64,000 bases of DNA from Clostridia bacterium (GTDB lineage: Bacteria; Bacillota; Clostridia; TANB77; CAG-465), in assembly GCA_029256705.1 (NCBI GenBank), contig JAQSXK010000004.1:1-64000 (forward strand). The letters are read 5' to 3'. Positions 1 through 9,983 of the stretch are shown here, one piece after another. Under the pieces are notes generated by a model, which had not been told where the DNA came from, made no database searches, and saw nothing but the letters and a program-made list of their open reading frames with translations. Positions within the stretch are counted from its first letter, which is position 1. Every line of letters starts with the position of its first letter. The position numbers and the translations under genes are program-made.

Positions 1-54
1 AGCATGCGGCTGTTAACCGCAGGGTCATAGGTTCGAGTCCTATTTGAGGAGCCA
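1..54 (+). tRNA. tRNA-Asn (GTT), 5' end cut off by the window
   Basis: The window opens inside a tRNA. A 5-bp anticodon stem (5-9 with 17-21) encloses a loop with anticodon GTT at 12-14, which reads Asn codons. A T-arm with the GTTCGAGTC loop follows, then the 3' acceptor strand, discriminator G and an encoded CCA at 52-54. The acceptor 5' strand and D-arm lie outside the window. Confidence 0.93.
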
Positions 55-58
55 AAGT

Positions 59-94
59 AGCATTACAAGCATTTATGTTTTGTAGTGCTTTTTT
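59..94 (+). terminator. Rho-independent terminator after tRNA-Asn
   Basis: A 10-bp stem (59-68 with 80-89, one G-U pair) is followed by a run of T. It ends the tRNA transcript. Apart from this hairpin I see nothing definite in the AT-rich stretch up to 300. Confidence 0.75.
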
Positions 95-312
95 GTTATT
101 TATATTAAAAATACATATTTTAAATATAAAATATTGTCATTTTTATTTCATAAAATAGTAGATATAACACAAATTTAGCAAATTATTAAAAATTTGGTAT
201 ATTGTATTGAATAAATTTACTTATTATAATATAATTATTATAATAAAATCTAAAAACTAATAAGTGAAAACTATAGTTAGAAACTATTTTTGAATAGATT
301 AAGAGGTATGAT

Positions 313-1518
313 ATGAAGAAAGTATTTATAGTATTTATAATATGTCTAATAGCAATTTTTTCGACATTTTTAATAACAAGTAATAAAATAGATTTATCTG
401 CTATTACGGATAATTTAAATGAGATATCTTCTAAATTAATTGGGAATTCTACTCCAGAATATTCCCAGGATTTCATTGTAAATAGATTGCAAATGAGAAA
501 TGCAACATATAATTTTAATAAATTGAATGATACTCAAAAAATAATGTATTCGGTTATTGCAAATGCAGTTAAGAATTTAAATCTCACAGCAGAAATGGAT
601 AATTATGCTTCAGACGATATGGATAAAATTTCTGAAGATGCAAAGGTTGTTATGACGGCTTTTTTTGCAGATCATCCTGAAGTTTTTTATCTTAATTTAA
701 CTTATAAATTATATGTTTCAAAGTCTTTAATACAGGATAAAATTAAAATTGAGTTATCTTATTCTGTTAAAGATGAAAATGAATTAGAATTAAAATTGAA
801 TCAGATTGAAAGTGTAATGGAATCATACATTGTTGGTTTGGATGGAAAAAGTGATTTTGATAAAGAATTATACATTCACGATAATATTGCTAAAGATGTA
901 AAGTATTACAATGAAATAACAAATATTGAAGATGTCCCAGAAAAATATCATACAATTTATGGAACTTTCATTGAGAAGCAAGCTGTATGTGACGGTTTTG
1001 CTAAAGCTATGCAGATTTTACTTGATAAAGTTAATATAGAAAACATTTTTATAACAGGTAATATTGATGAAACTCCACACGCATGGAATATGGTAAAATT
1101 TGATTTTGAATGGTACCATTTGGACTTAACTTCTGATAAATATGTAAAAGAGGATGATGGTACTACTAAGATAGTAGTCCATACATATTTTAATGTGACC
1201 GATGAGGTTATATTGAAATCCCATGTTATAGATAATAAAGAACAGAATCCCGTTGCTAAATCTACTGATTTTAATTTTTATATAAAAACCAATAGTTATA
1301 TTAGTTCGGTTCAAGATTTTAATGCTAGAATCAGAGAAATAGTCAGTGCTCAAACAAATAATAATTCTCTAGAATTTGCTACTGATATTAATGATGTACC
1401 AAACAAATTACTTAATGTATTGTATGAATTAAACTTCAATGGATATAGAAATAGTGGAACAAGCGTAAAGATGAAATATTATAATGAATATAACACTTAT
1501 ATAGTTAAAAAGCAGTAA
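313..1518 (+). CDS. Membrane-anchored transglutaminase-like domain protein
   Basis: The protein has 401 residues. Residues 4-22 form a hydrophobic anchor, so the rest is probably outside the cell. A transglutaminase-like (papain-fold) core shows the expected catalytic triad: Cys226 in AVCDGFAKAM, His256 in TPHAWNMV and Asp271 in WYHLDLTSD. In bacteria such proteins are thought to act as extracytoplasmic proteases, amidases or crosslinkers; the substrate here cannot be read. An SD-like AAGAGGT precedes the ATG at a suitable distance. It is a single gene, ended by a hairpin it shares with the convergent gene. The fold is well supported; the exact function is unknown. Confidence 0.8.
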   Translation: MKKVFIVFIICLIAIFSTFLITSNKIDLSAITDNLNEISSKLIGNSTPEYSQDFIVNRLQMRNATYNFNKLNDTQKIMYSVIANAVKNLNLTAEMDNYASDDMDKISEDAKVVMTAFFADHPEVFYLNLTYKLYVSKSLIQDKIKIELSYSVKDENELELKLNQIESVMESYIVGLDGKSDFDKELYIHDNIAKDVKYYNEITNIEDVPEKYHTIYGTFIEKQAVCDGFAKAMQILLDKVNIENIFITGNIDETPHAWNMVKFDFEWYHLDLTSDKYVKEDDGTTKIVVHTYFNVTDEVILKSHVIDNKEQNPVAKSTDFNFYIKTNSYISSVQDFNARIREIVSAQTNNNSLEFATDINDVPNKLLNVLYELNFNGYRNSGTSVKMKYYNEYNTYIVKKQ

Positions 1519-1541
1519 TAAATAGTAAATTAGATAAAAAG

Positions 1542-1572
1542 AACAACTTGATTAATAAATCAAGTTGTTTGT
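1542..1572. terminator. Bidirectional terminator between convergent genes
   Basis: A perfect 12-bp inverted repeat (1542-1553 with 1558-1569) has T residues on its 3' side on the plus strand and A residues on the other, so it can work in both directions. It overlaps the stop codon of the minus-strand gene. Confidence 0.7.
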
Positions 1573-1985
1573 CCGTTTACACGGATATTCTGTTTACTTC
1601 TTACACGTTGCATTCTCTTACGAAATCTTCTTATTTTCATAGTTATGTATGAATACCATATATAGCAAAAAAAAGCAGATAACGCTAAAAGAGAAAAACC
1701 AACGATAAGTTGAGTAACAGTGTTTGCGGTTGATATCCATCTTGTATAGGGATTTGACGAGTTATATATTGCTTCCCGGACTTTCATGTTGCTTTCATAA
1801 ACTGAATTTGCGGCTGCAATTCCTTGAGAATTAATTCTCCAGGTCTCTGAATTGGAGTTTTGCTCACTAATTAAAGCAAGGTCTAAACCAATAACGATAG
1901 TGTGTATTGTAATTCCTATAATCAAAACAGATAATGCTAAAATAATTGTCCGAACAATTGCTCGATTCGTTTTTTTCGTAGTCAT
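1560..1985 (-). CDS. Small two-span membrane protein of unknown function
   Basis: The protein has 141 residues. A basic N-terminus is followed by a transmembrane segment (about 12-34), an extracellular stretch of roughly 50 residues, a second transmembrane segment (about 88-113), and a very basic C-terminal tail rich in Arg and Lys. I do not recognise the family. The gene looks genuine: an ideal SD (GAGGAGGT) precedes the ATG, and a consensus sigma-A promoter lies just upstream. It stands alone, convergent with the transglutaminase-like gene and divergent from the str operon. The basic tail could contact nucleic acid or phospholipid head groups, but that is only inference. Confidence 0.65.
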   Translation of the reverse strand: MTTKKTNRAIVRTIILALSVLIIGITIHTIVIGLDLALISEQNSNSETWRINSQGIAAANSVYESNMKVREAIYNSSNPYTRWISTANTVTQLIVGFSLLALSAFFCYIWYSYITMKIRRFRKRMQRVRSKQNIRVNGQTT

Positions 1986-2020
1986 AGTAATGACCTCCTC
2001 AGATTTATTTTACTATATAT

Positions 2021-2049
2021 ATTATACCATATATTATGATAAAAGTCAA
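2021..2049 (-). promoter_or_regulatory. Sigma-A promoter for the 1560-1985 gene
   Basis: Read on the minus strand: TTGACT (2049-2044), a 17-bp spacer, then TATAAT (2026-2021). The ATG follows about 36 bases downstream. Confidence 0.75.
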
Positions 2050-2149
2050 GTTATGTTAACTTTATAAAATAATAAAATAATTTTTAAATAAATGGCAATA
2101 ATAATATACATAAAATGATGTATATATTATGTAAATTTAATCTTTTTTA

Positions 2150-2178
2150 TTGACTTTTACCTATAAATTTAGTATAAT
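2150..2178 (+). promoter_or_regulatory. Sigma-A promoter of the str operon
   Basis: TTGACT at 2150-2155, a 17-bp spacer and TATAAT at 2173-2178. It gives a leader of about 55 bases before rpsL. Confidence 0.8.
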
Positions 2179-2241
2179 ATATATGTTATTCTACCTTATT
2201 TAGGATGAATAAAATAAATTTATAGGGGAGGTGAACTTAAA

Positions 2242-2658
2242 GTGCCTACATTTAGCCAATTAGTTAGAAAAGGTAGAGAAGATAAATCAACAAAATCTAA
2301 GTCTCCAGCATTGCAAAGAGGATATAATTCTAGAAAAAAACTTGGAACTGATATTTCTTCTCCACAAAAAAGAGGTGTTTGTACAGTTGTAAAAACTCAA
2401 ACTCCTAAAAAACCTAACTCAGCTCTAAGAAAAGTAGCCAGAGTTAGACTAACAAATACAATGGAAGTAACAGCTTATATTCCTGGAATAGGACACAACC
2501 TACAAGAACATAGTGTTGTTCTTATAAGAGGAGGTAGAGTAAAAGATCTACCAGGTGTTAGATATCACATTGTTAGAGGCGTATTAGATACAGCTGGTGT
2601 TGCAAATAGAATACAATCAAAATCTAAATACGGAGCTAAAAGAGCTAAGAAAAAATAA
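2242..2658 (+). CDS. rpsL: 30S ribosomal protein S12
   Basis: The protein has 138 residues, the usual length for S12. It has the S12 signatures [11 protein letters not shown] (the streptomycin-site loop) and [12 protein letters not shown], and a basic C-terminal tail. S12 sits at the decoding centre of the 30S subunit. Translation starts at a GTG, placed by a strong SD (GGGGAGGTG, 2225-2233). It is the first gene of the str operon and is followed by rpsG. The wild-type lysine of the KKPNS motif is present, so no classical streptomycin-resistance change is seen at that position. Confidence 0.97.
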   Translation: MPTFSQLVRKGREDKSTKSKSPALQRGYNSRKKLGTDISSPQKRGVCTVVKTQTPKKPNSALRKVARVRLTNTMEVTAYIPGIGHNLQEHSVVLIRGGRVKDLPGVRYHIVRGVLDTAGVANRIQSKSKYGAKRAKKK

Positions 2659-2766
2659 TCTTTTATTTAGGTGCTTAAGTTTAATTATATAAGCACTTAC
2701 AGAAATTGATATTTTTGAGTACCTTAAAACTGTTTAGTTTTAAATTATATGAAAGGGGGAAGAACA

Positions 2767-3237
2767 GTGCCAAGAAAAGGACATATTGCAAAAAGAGATA
2801 TTATGCCAGATCCAATGTATAATTCAAAAGTTATTACTAAGTTAATAAACAAAATTATGTGGGATGGTAAAAAAGTTACTGCACAAAAAATAGTTTACGG
2901 TGCATTTGAAATGGTAGCACAAAAGACTGGTAGAGAAGCATTAGATGCTTTTGAACAAGCTTTAACAAATATAACACCAATGCTTGAAGTAAAAGCAAGA
3001 AGAGTTGGTGGAGCTACATATCAAGTACCTATGGAAATTAGAGCAGAAAGAAAGCAAGCACTAGCTATTAGATGGTTAGTTGAATATGCTAGAAAAAGAA
3101 ATGAACATAGCATGGAAGAAAAATTAGCAAACGAAATAATGGATGCTATAAATAATCAAGGAAGTGCGTTCAAGAAAAAAGAAGATACACATAGAATGGC
3201 AGAAGCTAATAAAGCATTTGCACATTATAGATGGTAG
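2767..3237 (+). CDS. rpsG: 30S ribosomal protein S7
   Basis: The protein has 156 residues when translation starts at the GTG at 2767, which gives the standard S7 N-terminus [11 protein letters not shown]. An in-frame ATG at 2749 would add six residues, but it overlaps the purine-rich SD (GAAAGGGGGAAG) that belongs to the GTG, so I reject it. S7 binds the 3' domain of 16S rRNA and nucleates assembly of the head of the 30S subunit. The 108-base gap after rpsL contains two small hairpins (about 2672-2699 and 2724-2741). These could take part in S7 autoregulation, as known for str operons, but this is not shown. Confidence 0.97.
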   Translation: MPRKGHIAKRDIMPDPMYNSKVITKLINKIMWDGKKVTAQKIVYGAFEMVAQKTGREALDAFEQALTNITPMLEVKARRVGGATYQVPMEIRAERKQALAIRWLVEYARKRNEHSMEEKLANEIMDAINNQGSAFKKKEDTHRMAEANKAFAHYRW

Positions 3238-3264
3238 AATCTAATAGATAGGAGGAAGTAAAGT

Positions 3265-5346
3265 ATGCCAAGAGAATATCCTCTAGAGAGGACTAGAAAT
3301 ATTGGTATCATGGCACATATTGATGCTGGTAAAACAACAACAACGGAAAGAATTCTATTTTATACTGGTAAAACACATAAAATAGGAGAAGTGCATGAGG
3401 GAGCAGCTACTATGGACTGGATGGCTCAAGAACAAGAAAGAGGTATAACAATTACTTCTGCAGCAACAACTTGTTTTTGGAAGAACAACAGAATAAACAT
3501 AATAGATACACCTGGACACGTTGACTTTACTATTGAAGTTGAAAGATCTCTTAGAGTTTTAGATGGTTCAGTTACTGTACTTTGTGCAAAAGGTGGAGTT
3601 CAACCTCAATCTGAAACTGTTTGGAGACAAGCAAATAAATATAACGTACCAAGAATGGTATATGTTAACAAAATGGATACGACTGGAGCAAATTTCTTCA
3701 ATTGTGTTAAACAATTAAAAGAAAGATTACATGCAAATGCCTATCCAATAGCATTACCAATTGGAAAAGAAGAAGATTTCAAGGGAATTGTAGATTTACT
3801 TGAAATGAAAGCCAAAGTTCATTATGATGATTTAGGAAAAGATGTTAGAACAGAAGAAATTCCTGAAGATTTAAAAGAAATGGCTGCAAAATATAGAGCT
3901 GAATTAATAGAAGCTGTAGCTGATCAAGATGAAGAATTAATGATGAAATATTTAGATGGTGAAGAACTATCTATTGAAGAAATCAGAAAAGCGATTAGAT
4001 TAGCAACAGTAAATGGAAAATTAGTTCCAGTTACTTGTGGAAGCTCATATAAAAACAAAGGCGTTCAAGAATTACTTGACTATATTGTTGATTATATGCC
4101 AGCTCCAACAGATGTACCACATATTACAGGTGTTCTAGATGATGGAACAGAAGAAGAAAGACAATCATCAGACGATCAACCATTTGCTGCTTTAGCATTT
4201 AAAATAATGACTGATCCGTATGTTGGAAAATTAACTTTCTTTAGAGTTTATTCAGGAACATTAGATAGTGGTTCATATGTATTGAATGCAAACAAGGGTA
4301 AAAAAGAAAGAATAGGAAGACTTATTCAAATGCATGCAAATAACAGACAAGATATAGATAAAGTTTACGCTGGAGATATAGCTTGTGCAGTTGGATTAAA
4401 AGATGTTTACACAGGAGATACTCTTTGTGATGAAGATCATCCGATCATTCTTGAATCAATAGAATTTCCAGATCCTGTTATTTCTATTGCTATTGAACCA
4501 AAATCAAAAGCAGATCAAGAAAAAATGGGTCTTGCATTATCTAAACTTGCTGAAGAAGATCCTTCATTCAGAACATATACTAATCAAGAAACTGGCCAAA
4601 CAATTATAGCTGGTATGGGTGAATTACATCTTGATATCATAGTAGATAGAATGAAAAGAGAATTTAAAGTTGAAGCTAATGTTGGTAAACCACAAGTTGC
4701 TTACAAAGAAACAATCAAAAAACCAGTTAGAGTTGAAGGTAAATTTATACGTCAATCAGGTGGCCGTGGACAATATGGTCATGTATGGTTAGAAGTTGAA
4801 CCTAATGAAGCTGGTAAAGGTTATGTATTTGAATCAAAAGTTGTTGGTGGATCTGTTCCTAAAGAATATGTTAAACCAACTGACGAAGGTATACAAGAAG
4901 CAATGAAATCTGGAATACTTGCAGGATATCCTGTTGTAGATGTTAAAGTTGCATTAGTTGATGGTTCATACCATGATGTTGATTCATCTGAAATGGCCTT
5001 CAAAGTAGCGGGATCTATGGCATTTAAAGAAGCTTGCCGTCAAGGTGGAGCATCATTATTAGAACCAGTAATGAAAGTTGAAATTGTTGTTCCAGAGGAA
5101 TACATGGGAGACGTTATTGGAGACATAAACTCAAGAAGAGGTGTAATGCAAGGAATGACTGCAGAGTCAGGAACTCAAATAATTGATGCATTTGTACCAC
5201 TTTCTGAAATGTCTGGTTATGCTACTGATTTAAGATCTAAAACACAAGGTAGAGGAGTATACTCTATGGAACCAAGTCATTATGAAGAAGTTCCAAAATC
5301 AGTTTTAGAGGCTATAGTTTCTACAAGAACGAAGAAAGAGGACTAA
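3265..5346 (+). CDS. fusA: Translation elongation factor G
   Basis: The protein has 693 residues, typical for EF-G. The GTPase domain shows the P-loop AHIDAGKTT (about 17-25), the G2 region [16 protein letters not shown] and NKMD. Domains II-V follow, with the conserved domain IV motif [18 protein letters not shown] drives translocation of tRNA and mRNA on the ribosome and works with the recycling factor RRF. It starts 27 bases after rpsG behind a GGAGG SD, in the same operon. There is no sign that it is the shorter, non-canonical EF-G2 type. Confidence 0.98.
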   Translation: MPREYPLERTRNIGIMAHIDAGKTTTTERILFYTGKTHKIGEVHEGAATMDWMAQEQERGITITSAATTCFWKNNRINIIDTPGHVDFTIEVERSLRVLDGSVTVLCAKGGVQPQSETVWRQANKYNVPRMVYVNKMDTTGANFFNCVKQLKERLHANAYPIALPIGKEEDFKGIVDLLEMKAKVHYDDLGKDVRTEEIPEDLKEMAAKYRAELIEAVADQDEELMMKYLDGEELSIEEIRKAIRLATVNGKLVPVTCGSSYKNKGVQELLDYIVDYMPAPTDVPHITGVLDDGTEEERQSSDDQPFAALAFKIMTDPYVGKLTFFRVYSGTLDSGSYVLNANKGKKERIGRLIQMHANNRQDIDKVYAGDIACAVGLKDVYTGDTLCDEDHPIILESIEFPDPVISIAIEPKSKADQEKMGLALSKLAEEDPSFRTYTNQETGQTIIAGMGELHLDIIVDRMKREFKVEANVGKPQVAYKETIKKPVRVEGKFIRQSGGRGQYGHVWLEVEPNEAGKGYVFESKVVGGSVPKEYVKPTDEGIQEAMKSGILAGYPVVDVKVALVDGSYHDVDSSEMAFKVAGSMAFKEACRQGGASLLEPVMKVEIVVPEEYMGDVIGDINSRRGVMQGMTAESGTQIIDAFVPLSEMSGYATDLRSKTQGRGVYSMEPSHYEEVPKSVLEAIVSTRTKKED

Positions 5347-5380
5347 TTTTAGCATTTTTACACTATTTATTAAAAAAGTA

Positions 5381-5409
5381 TTGCAAAGTGCATAAAAATA
5401 TAGTAGAAT
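5381..5409 (+). promoter_or_regulatory. Possible internal promoter for tuf
   Basis: TTGCAA at 5381-5386, a 17-bp spacer and TAGAAT at 5404-5409 in the fusA-tuf gap of 124 bases. It would allow extra tuf transcription on top of operon read-through. Confidence 0.5.
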
Positions 5410-5470
5410 AATATAAATTAAATGTATATAAGTACATTAGAAATAATAAATATTTAAGGAGGAATTTAAA

Positions 5471-6673
5471 ATGGCAAAAGCTAAATTTGAAAGAAATAAG
5501 CCACACGCAAACATTGGTACTATTGGTCACGTTGATCATGGTAAAACAACACTTACAGCTGCAATAACTAAATATTGTAGTTTAGTTGGAGGAGCATCAT
5601 TTAAAGATTACGCTCAAATCGATTCAGCTCCAGAAGAAAAAGCAAGAGGTATTACTATTAATACATCTCACGTAGAATACGAAACAGCAAATAGACATTA
5701 TGCACACGTTGACTGTCCAGGACACGCAGACTATGTTAAAAACATGATAACAGGTGCTGCACAAATGGATGGAGCAATACTAGTTGTATCTGCTGCTGAT
5801 GGTCCTATGCCTCAAACAAGAGAACATATATTACTTGCAAGACAAGTTGGTGTTCCAAGTATAGTTGTATTTATGAATAAATGTGATATGGTTGATGATC
5901 CAGAATTATTAGAATTAGTTGAAATGGATATAAGAGATCTATTAAACAAATATGAATTCCCTGGAGACACTACACCAGTAATACAAGGATCTGCTTTAAA
6001 AGTATTAGAAAGTACTTCTAAAGAACAATCAGCTCCAGAATATAAATGTATAGCTGATTTATTAGAAGCTGTTGATTCATTTATACCAACACCTACTAGA
6101 GATACAGATAAACCTTTCTTAATGCCAGTTGAAGATGTTTTCACTATAACAGGTAGAGGAACAGTTGCAACAGGAAGAATCGAAAAAGGAACTTTAAAAG
6201 TTGGTGAAGAAGTTGAAATAGTTGGTCTTAATACTGCACCTAAGAAAACAGTAGTAACAGGTATAGAAATGTTCAGAAAAGAACTTGCTTCTGCAGACGC
6301 TGGAGATAATGCTGGTGTACTTTTAAGAGGTGTTCAAAGAAGTGATATAGAAAGAGGTCAAGTTATTGCAAAACCTGGTTCTATTAAACCTCATACTGAA
6401 TTCGAAGCTGAAGTTTATATATTAACTAAAGAAGAGGGTGGTAGACATACTCCATTCTTCCAAGGATATAGACCACAATTCTATTTCAGAACAACTGACG
6501 TTACAGGTGTTATTGAATTACCAAAAGAAAAAGAAATGGTAATGCCAGGAGACAACGTAACTATGAAAATAAAACTTATTACTCCAATCGCTATAGAAAA
6601 AGGATTAAAATTTGCTATACGTGAAGGTGGAAGAACAGTTGGTTCTGGTTCAGTTTCTAACGTAATTGCTTAA
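5471..6673 (+). CDS. tuf: Translation elongation factor Tu
   Basis: The protein has 400 residues. It shows the EF-Tu P-loop GHVDHGKTT (19-27), [27 protein letters not shown] and the domain II-III sequence typical of the family. EF-Tu carries aminoacyl-tRNA to the ribosome as a GTP complex. A strong SD (AAGGAGG) precedes the ATG. It closes the str operon and is followed by a strong terminator. Codon use is highly biased, as expected for one of the most expressed genes. Confidence 0.98.
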   Translation: MAKAKFERNKPHANIGTIGHVDHGKTTLTAAITKYCSLVGGASFKDYAQIDSAPEEKARGITINTSHVEYETANRHYAHVDCPGHADYVKNMITGAAQMDGAILVVSAADGPMPQTREHILLARQVGVPSIVVFMNKCDMVDDPELLELVEMDIRDLLNKYEFPGDTTPVIQGSALKVLESTSKEQSAPEYKCIADLLEAVDSFIPTPTRDTDKPFLMPVEDVFTITGRGTVATGRIEKGTLKVGEEVEIVGLNTAPKKTVVTGIEMFRKELASADAGDNAGVLLRGVQRSDIERGQVIAKPGSIKPHTEFEAEVYILTKEEGGRHTPFFQGYRPQFYFRTTDVTGVIELPKEKEMVMPGDNVTMKIKLITPIAIEKGLKFAIREGGRTVGSGSVSNVIA

Positions 6674-6700
6674 TTTAAAGGTTAAACTTTAATATTATAA

Positions 6701-6737
6701 AAAAATAGTAGTATGAAAATTACTACTATTTTTTTAT
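6701..6737 (+). terminator. Terminator of the str operon
   Basis: A 13-bp stem (6701-6713 with 6721-6733) with a 7-base loop merges into a T-tract just after tuf. Confidence 0.85.
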
Positions 6738-6859
6738 ATAAATGGAGTATTCACTAGTCATTTTTATTTATATTTTGAATATATATTTGTATGTACAATG
6801 ATAAATATATATTCAAATACAATATTTGTGTAAAATTTATTAAATTTATGGGTATACTA

Positions 6860-6888
6860 TTGACAAATTGTAATAAATATAGGATAAT
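6860..6888 (+). promoter_or_regulatory. Sigma-A promoter of acpP
   Basis: TTGACA at 6860-6865, a 17-bp spacer and GATAAT at 6883-6888. Confidence 0.75.
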
Positions 6889-6918
6889 ACTATTATAGTT
6901 AAGATGGAGGTGCAAATT

Positions 6919-7155
6919 ATGGAAGCAATCTTAGAAAGAGTAAAAGAAGTTATATCTGAGCAATTGGGTATAGAAGATGTTGAAACAATAACAATGGATA
7001 CAACTTTTATAGATGATTTGGGTGCAGATTCTTTAGATATAGTTGAGCTTATAATGGCCTTAGAGGAAGAGTTCGATATGGAAATACCTGAAGCAGAAGC
7101 TGAAAAAATAATATCAGTTGGTGATGTTGTTGAATATATTCAAAAAGCAGAATAA
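6919..7155 (+). CDS. acpP: Acyl carrier protein
   Basis: The protein has 78 acidic residues. The phosphopantetheine attachment site is the serine of [13 protein letters not shown] carries growing acyl chains for fatty acid synthesis. I start at 6919: the ATG at 6904 sits next to GGAGGTG, which is clearly the SD for the second ATG, and the shorter form has the normal ACP length. The gene is monocistronic, with its own promoter and terminator, and not next to fab or plsX genes, which is somewhat unusual for Clostridia. Confidence 0.95.
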   Translation: MEAILERVKEVISEQLGIEDVETITMDTTFIDDLGADSLDIVELIMALEEEFDMEIPEAEAEKIISVGDVVEYIQKAE

Positions 7156-7167
7156 ACTAGATTATAT

Positions 7168-7199
7168 AGTTTATACAGTAAATGTATAAACTTTTTTTA
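7168..7199 (+). terminator. Terminator of acpP
   Basis: A 9-bp perfect stem (7168-7176 with 7184-7192) runs into a T-tract. Confidence 0.85.
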
Positions 7200-7229
7200 T
7201 GTTTAAAGTAAATATTATGTAAACCAGCA

Positions 7230-7258
7230 TTGCAATTTTCAACTTAAAATGCTACAAT
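7230..7258 (+). promoter_or_regulatory. Sigma-A promoter of nadK
   Basis: TTGCAA at 7230-7235, a 17-bp spacer and TACAAT at 7253-7258. Confidence 0.65.
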
Positions 7259-7305
7259 ATATATAGATTAATTATGAAAAAATTTTGACGATTGGGGGAA
7301 TTTTA

Positions 7306-8094
7306 ATGAACACTGTAAAAAGAGTTCAAATAATTAGTAACCGGAAGAAAATTAGTATAGACACAAAGAATGAAATTGAGAATATTGGTCGTAATTTTGG
7401 ATATGAGATTGTTGATTTTGACCCGGATATTGTAATAGCTGTAGGAGGAGATGGAACATTTATATCTGCAGTTCATAAATCAAAGTTCAATGCTAATGCT
7501 AGATATTTAGGTATTAATACTGGACATTTTGGCTTTTTGCAAGATATTAACAAAAGTGACATACAAAATTTATTTAAATACTTAAACTCTGAGAAAGTAT
7601 CTATTAGTAAGATTAATGTACTTACTATAGACATATGCAATAGGAAAAATTTTCATTATTCTAGAAAAGCATTAAATGAGATTGTAGTAAAAAATAAGCA
7701 ATTGAAAACATTGAAATGTGACTTATTTTTAAATTATGAACATCTTGAGACATCTCGAGGAGATGGTTTTATTGTTTCAACAGCAACTGGATCGACCGCA
7801 TATTCTATGAGCAGCGGTGGAGCAATAATATTAGGTGATTTACCGGTATTACAGATAATACCCTGTGCTCCTATTTCAAATGGTGCATATAATTGCATAA
7901 AAAACCCTATAATTTTTGATAAAATAGTATCAATTAGACCAGAGGGAAATATACTACTAACAATTGATGGTAGGCTCTCTGAAATTAAGGATATAAAGGA
8001 GATTACAATAAATATAGGACAATATACTATAACAAGATTAAATTTAGGTGATATGTCATCTGTTAAGCGGTTGAAGAATAAGTTTTTAAAATAG
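7306..8094 (+). CDS. nadK: NAD kinase
   Basis: The protein has 262 residues. It shows the NAD kinase signatures GGDGTF (47-52), NTGHFGFLQD and ATGSTAYSMSSGGAI (nucleotide-binding loops). It phosphorylates NAD to NADP with ATP or polyphosphate in the cytoplasm. The ATG at 7306 is chosen because GGGGGAA lies directly upstream; an in-frame TTG at 7285 falls before this SD. It is a single gene with its own promoter and terminator. Confidence 0.95.
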   Translation: MNTVKRVQIISNRKKISIDTKNEIENIGRNFGYEIVDFDPDIVIAVGGDGTFISAVHKSKFNANARYLGINTGHFGFLQDINKSDIQNLFKYLNSEKVSISKINVLTIDICNRKNFHYSRKALNEIVVKNKQLKTLKCDLFLNYEHLETSRGDGFIVSTATGSTAYSMSSGGAIILGDLPVLQIIPCAPISNGAYNCIKNPIIFDKIVSIRPEGNILLTIDGRLSEIKDIKEITINIGQYTITRLNLGDMSSVKRLKNKFLK

Positions 8095-8105
8095 TTAGTT
8101 TTATA

Positions 8106-8141
8106 AGCAAGCAATGTATAATTTACGTTGTTTGCTTTTTA
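8106..8141 (+). terminator. Terminator of nadK
   Basis: An 11-bp stem with two G-U pairs (8106-8116 with 8126-8136) is followed by T residues. Confidence 0.7.
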
Positions 8142-8188
8142 TATATAGATTATATATAGTAGGAAAAGTAAAAGTTTATGTAAAACTA

Positions 8189-8217
8189 TTGACTTAAAAT
8201 TGCAGTATTGATATAAT
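8189..8217 (+). promoter_or_regulatory. Sigma-A promoter of the rnc operon
   Basis: TTGACT at 8189-8194, a 17-bp spacer and TATAAT at 8212-8217, about 25 bases before the chosen start of rnc. Confidence 0.75.
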
Positions 8218-8242
8218 ATATGTAGAAATGACGGTGAATTTT

Positions 8243-8944
8243 ATGACAATAAACGAAAAGTTGGCTATACTTCAAAAAGACCTAGGATATGAATTTAAAA
8301 ATAATAAATTATTGAGAGTTTCTCTTACTCACAAATCATACGCATATGAATTAAAAAATACTGATAAAAATGCATATAATGAAAGATTAGAGTACTTAGG
8401 CGATGCTGTTTTAGAGCATATTATTTCGGATTTTTTATTTAATATAAAACCAGCGATTAGTGAAGGTGATATGACCAAAAAGAGAGCTGAGATAGTTTGT
8501 GAAAAATCTTTAAGTGAAGCTTTTAAGAGTATTGGTGGGGAAAATTATATATTTTTAGGTAAATGCGAAATAAGTACAAATGGAAAAGCTAAAGATGCAA
8601 TAATTGCAGATGCTTTTGAATCATTACTAGCCGCAATATATCTAGATAGTAATTTTGATAATGTTAAGGAAATCGCAATTAGACTGTTAGAAAAACAAAT
8701 ATCTGATTCATTAAAAGGAAAAACAAAAGTTACAGATTATAAAACATTATTGCAGGAAAAATTACAAAAGAATGGAACAGTAAATATACTATATAACGTA
8801 TTAGATGAAACAGGACCAGATCACGATAAAAGCTTCTTTGTTGAAGTTTTGTTGGAAGGCAGTAGAATTGGAACTGGTTTAGGAAAGAGTAGAAAACAAG
8901 CAGAACAAAAGGCAGCTGAGGTAGCTTATGCAAAGTATAAGTAA
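8243..8944 (+). CDS. rnc: Ribonuclease III
   Basis: The protein has 233 residues. The RNase III signature NERLEYLGDAVLE (46-58) carries the metal-binding Glu and Asp; a second acidic motif, DAFESLLAAIYLD, completes the catalytic site. A C-terminal dsRNA-binding domain begins at DYKTLLQEKLQ and ends in the usual KKAEQ-like helix (SRKQAEQKAAEVAY). It cleaves double-stranded RNA, including 30S rRNA precursor. I prefer the ATG at 8243 over 8228 because GGTGA lies in the right place only for the former. Its 3' end overlaps the next gene by 17 bases, so the two are translationally coupled. Confidence 0.95.
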   Translation: MTINEKLAILQKDLGYEFKNNKLLRVSLTHKSYAYELKNTDKNAYNERLEYLGDAVLEHIISDFLFNIKPAISEGDMTKKRAEIVCEKSLSEAFKSIGGENYIFLGKCEISTNGKAKDAIIADAFESLLAAIYLDSNFDNVKEIAIRLLEKQISDSLKGKTKVTDYKTLLQEKLQKNGTVNILYNVLDETGPDHDKSFFVEVLLEGSRIGTGLGKSRKQAEQKAAEVAYAKYK

Positions 8945-9980
8945 AATACATGTTGATTTAACAGAAGAATTAAAAAATATAATAAATAAAGATGATCAAT
9001 ACACAATTCCTGTATTTATACCACATTTAGGATGTAACAATGAATGTGTATTTTGCAATCAAAGAAAAATAAGTGGAAATAAAAAAATTAAGAATTTAGA
9101 AAAAATAAGGGAAGATATAGATAGGCATATAGAATTTTTAGATAGGAACAAAAAAATTCAAATCGCATTTTTTGGTGGTAGCTTTACTGGAATTCCAATA
9201 ACACAACAGATACAATATTTAAAACTTGCTAATGAGTACATTAGGGATGGAAAAGCAGATAGTATACGTATTTCAACAAGACCGGATTATATTACTATAC
9301 CTATAGTTAAAATGCTAAAGAGATATAAAGTTAAAACAATTGAACTTGGAGTTCAATCTATGGACGAATTAGTTTTAGAATCATCTAAGAGAGGACATAC
9401 ATCTTTGGATGTTATAAAAGCAGCAACAATTATAAATTTACTTAATGTTGAACTTGGTTTTCAAATTATGATTGGACTTCCAAATAGTAATCTAAAGTCT
9501 GAAATTATGACTATTTCGAAATTGTTAAAATTTAAGCCAAAACAATTAAGAATTTATCCTGTTTATGTGTTGGAAAAAAGCCAATTATTTGATATGTATT
9601 TGCAAAATAAATATAAACCCTTAACTTTAGAAGATGCTTCGAATAGGGCGTCCGAAGTTATAAAAGTATGTAAGAATAGTAATGTCCAAATTATACGTAT
9701 AGGGCTGCAATCCACAGAAGAAATAGCTGCAAGTAATTATAAAATAATTGGTCCGGTTTCAGATAATTTTGCGGAATATGCATTATCTAAGATTGTACTT
9801 GAAAAATTAGAAAAAGAAATTTTAAACATTAAGTACGTTGACAGTGTTGATAACACAAAGCGAAAAATAGAAATGTATGTGGATAAAAAATATATATCTA
9901 TTATTGTCGGGCCAAAGAAAATAAATAAAAATTATTTACAGGATAAATATAATATTATCATATCAGTTAAAGGAGAATAA
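8928..9980 (+). CDS. Radical SAM protein of the Elp3-like (COG1243) type
   Basis: The protein has 350 residues. The radical SAM cluster motif is CX3CX2C with Cys36, Cys40 and Cys43 (HLGCNNECVFCNQ). The GGSFTG and STRPDYI motifs that follow are typical of the SAM-binding barrel of the Elp3/HemN-like group. In many Clostridia a gene of this kind sits directly after rnc; its substrate is, to my knowledge, unknown. There is no C-terminal GNAT domain, so it is not a full Elp3. The start lies inside rnc, placed by a GAGGT SD. It is likely cotranscribed with rnc and the next genes. Confidence 0.8.
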   Translation: MQSISKIHVDLTEELKNIINKDDQYTIPVFIPHLGCNNECVFCNQRKISGNKKIKNLEKIREDIDRHIEFLDRNKKIQIAFFGGSFTGIPITQQIQYLKLANEYIRDGKADSIRISTRPDYITIPIVKMLKRYKVKTIELGVQSMDELVLESSKRGHTSLDVIKAATIINLLNVELGFQIMIGLPNSNLKSEIMTISKLLKFKPKQLRIYPVYVLEKSQLFDMYLQNKYKPLTLEDASNRASEVIKVCKNSNVQIIRIGLQSTEEIAASNYKIIGPVSDNFAEYALSKIVLEKLEKEILNIKYVDSVDNTKRKIEMYVDKKYISIIVGPKKINKNYLQDKYNIIISVKGE

Positions 9981-9983
9981 TAT

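Noticed and set aside
2749..2766. In-frame ATG that would lengthen S7 by six residues
   Set aside because: It lies within the SD of the GTG at 2767, and the shorter form is the standard S7 of 156 residues.
4821..6144. Minus-strand open frames inside fusA and tuf
   Set aside because: They are antisense shadows of highly conserved genes, with no SD and low-complexity composition.
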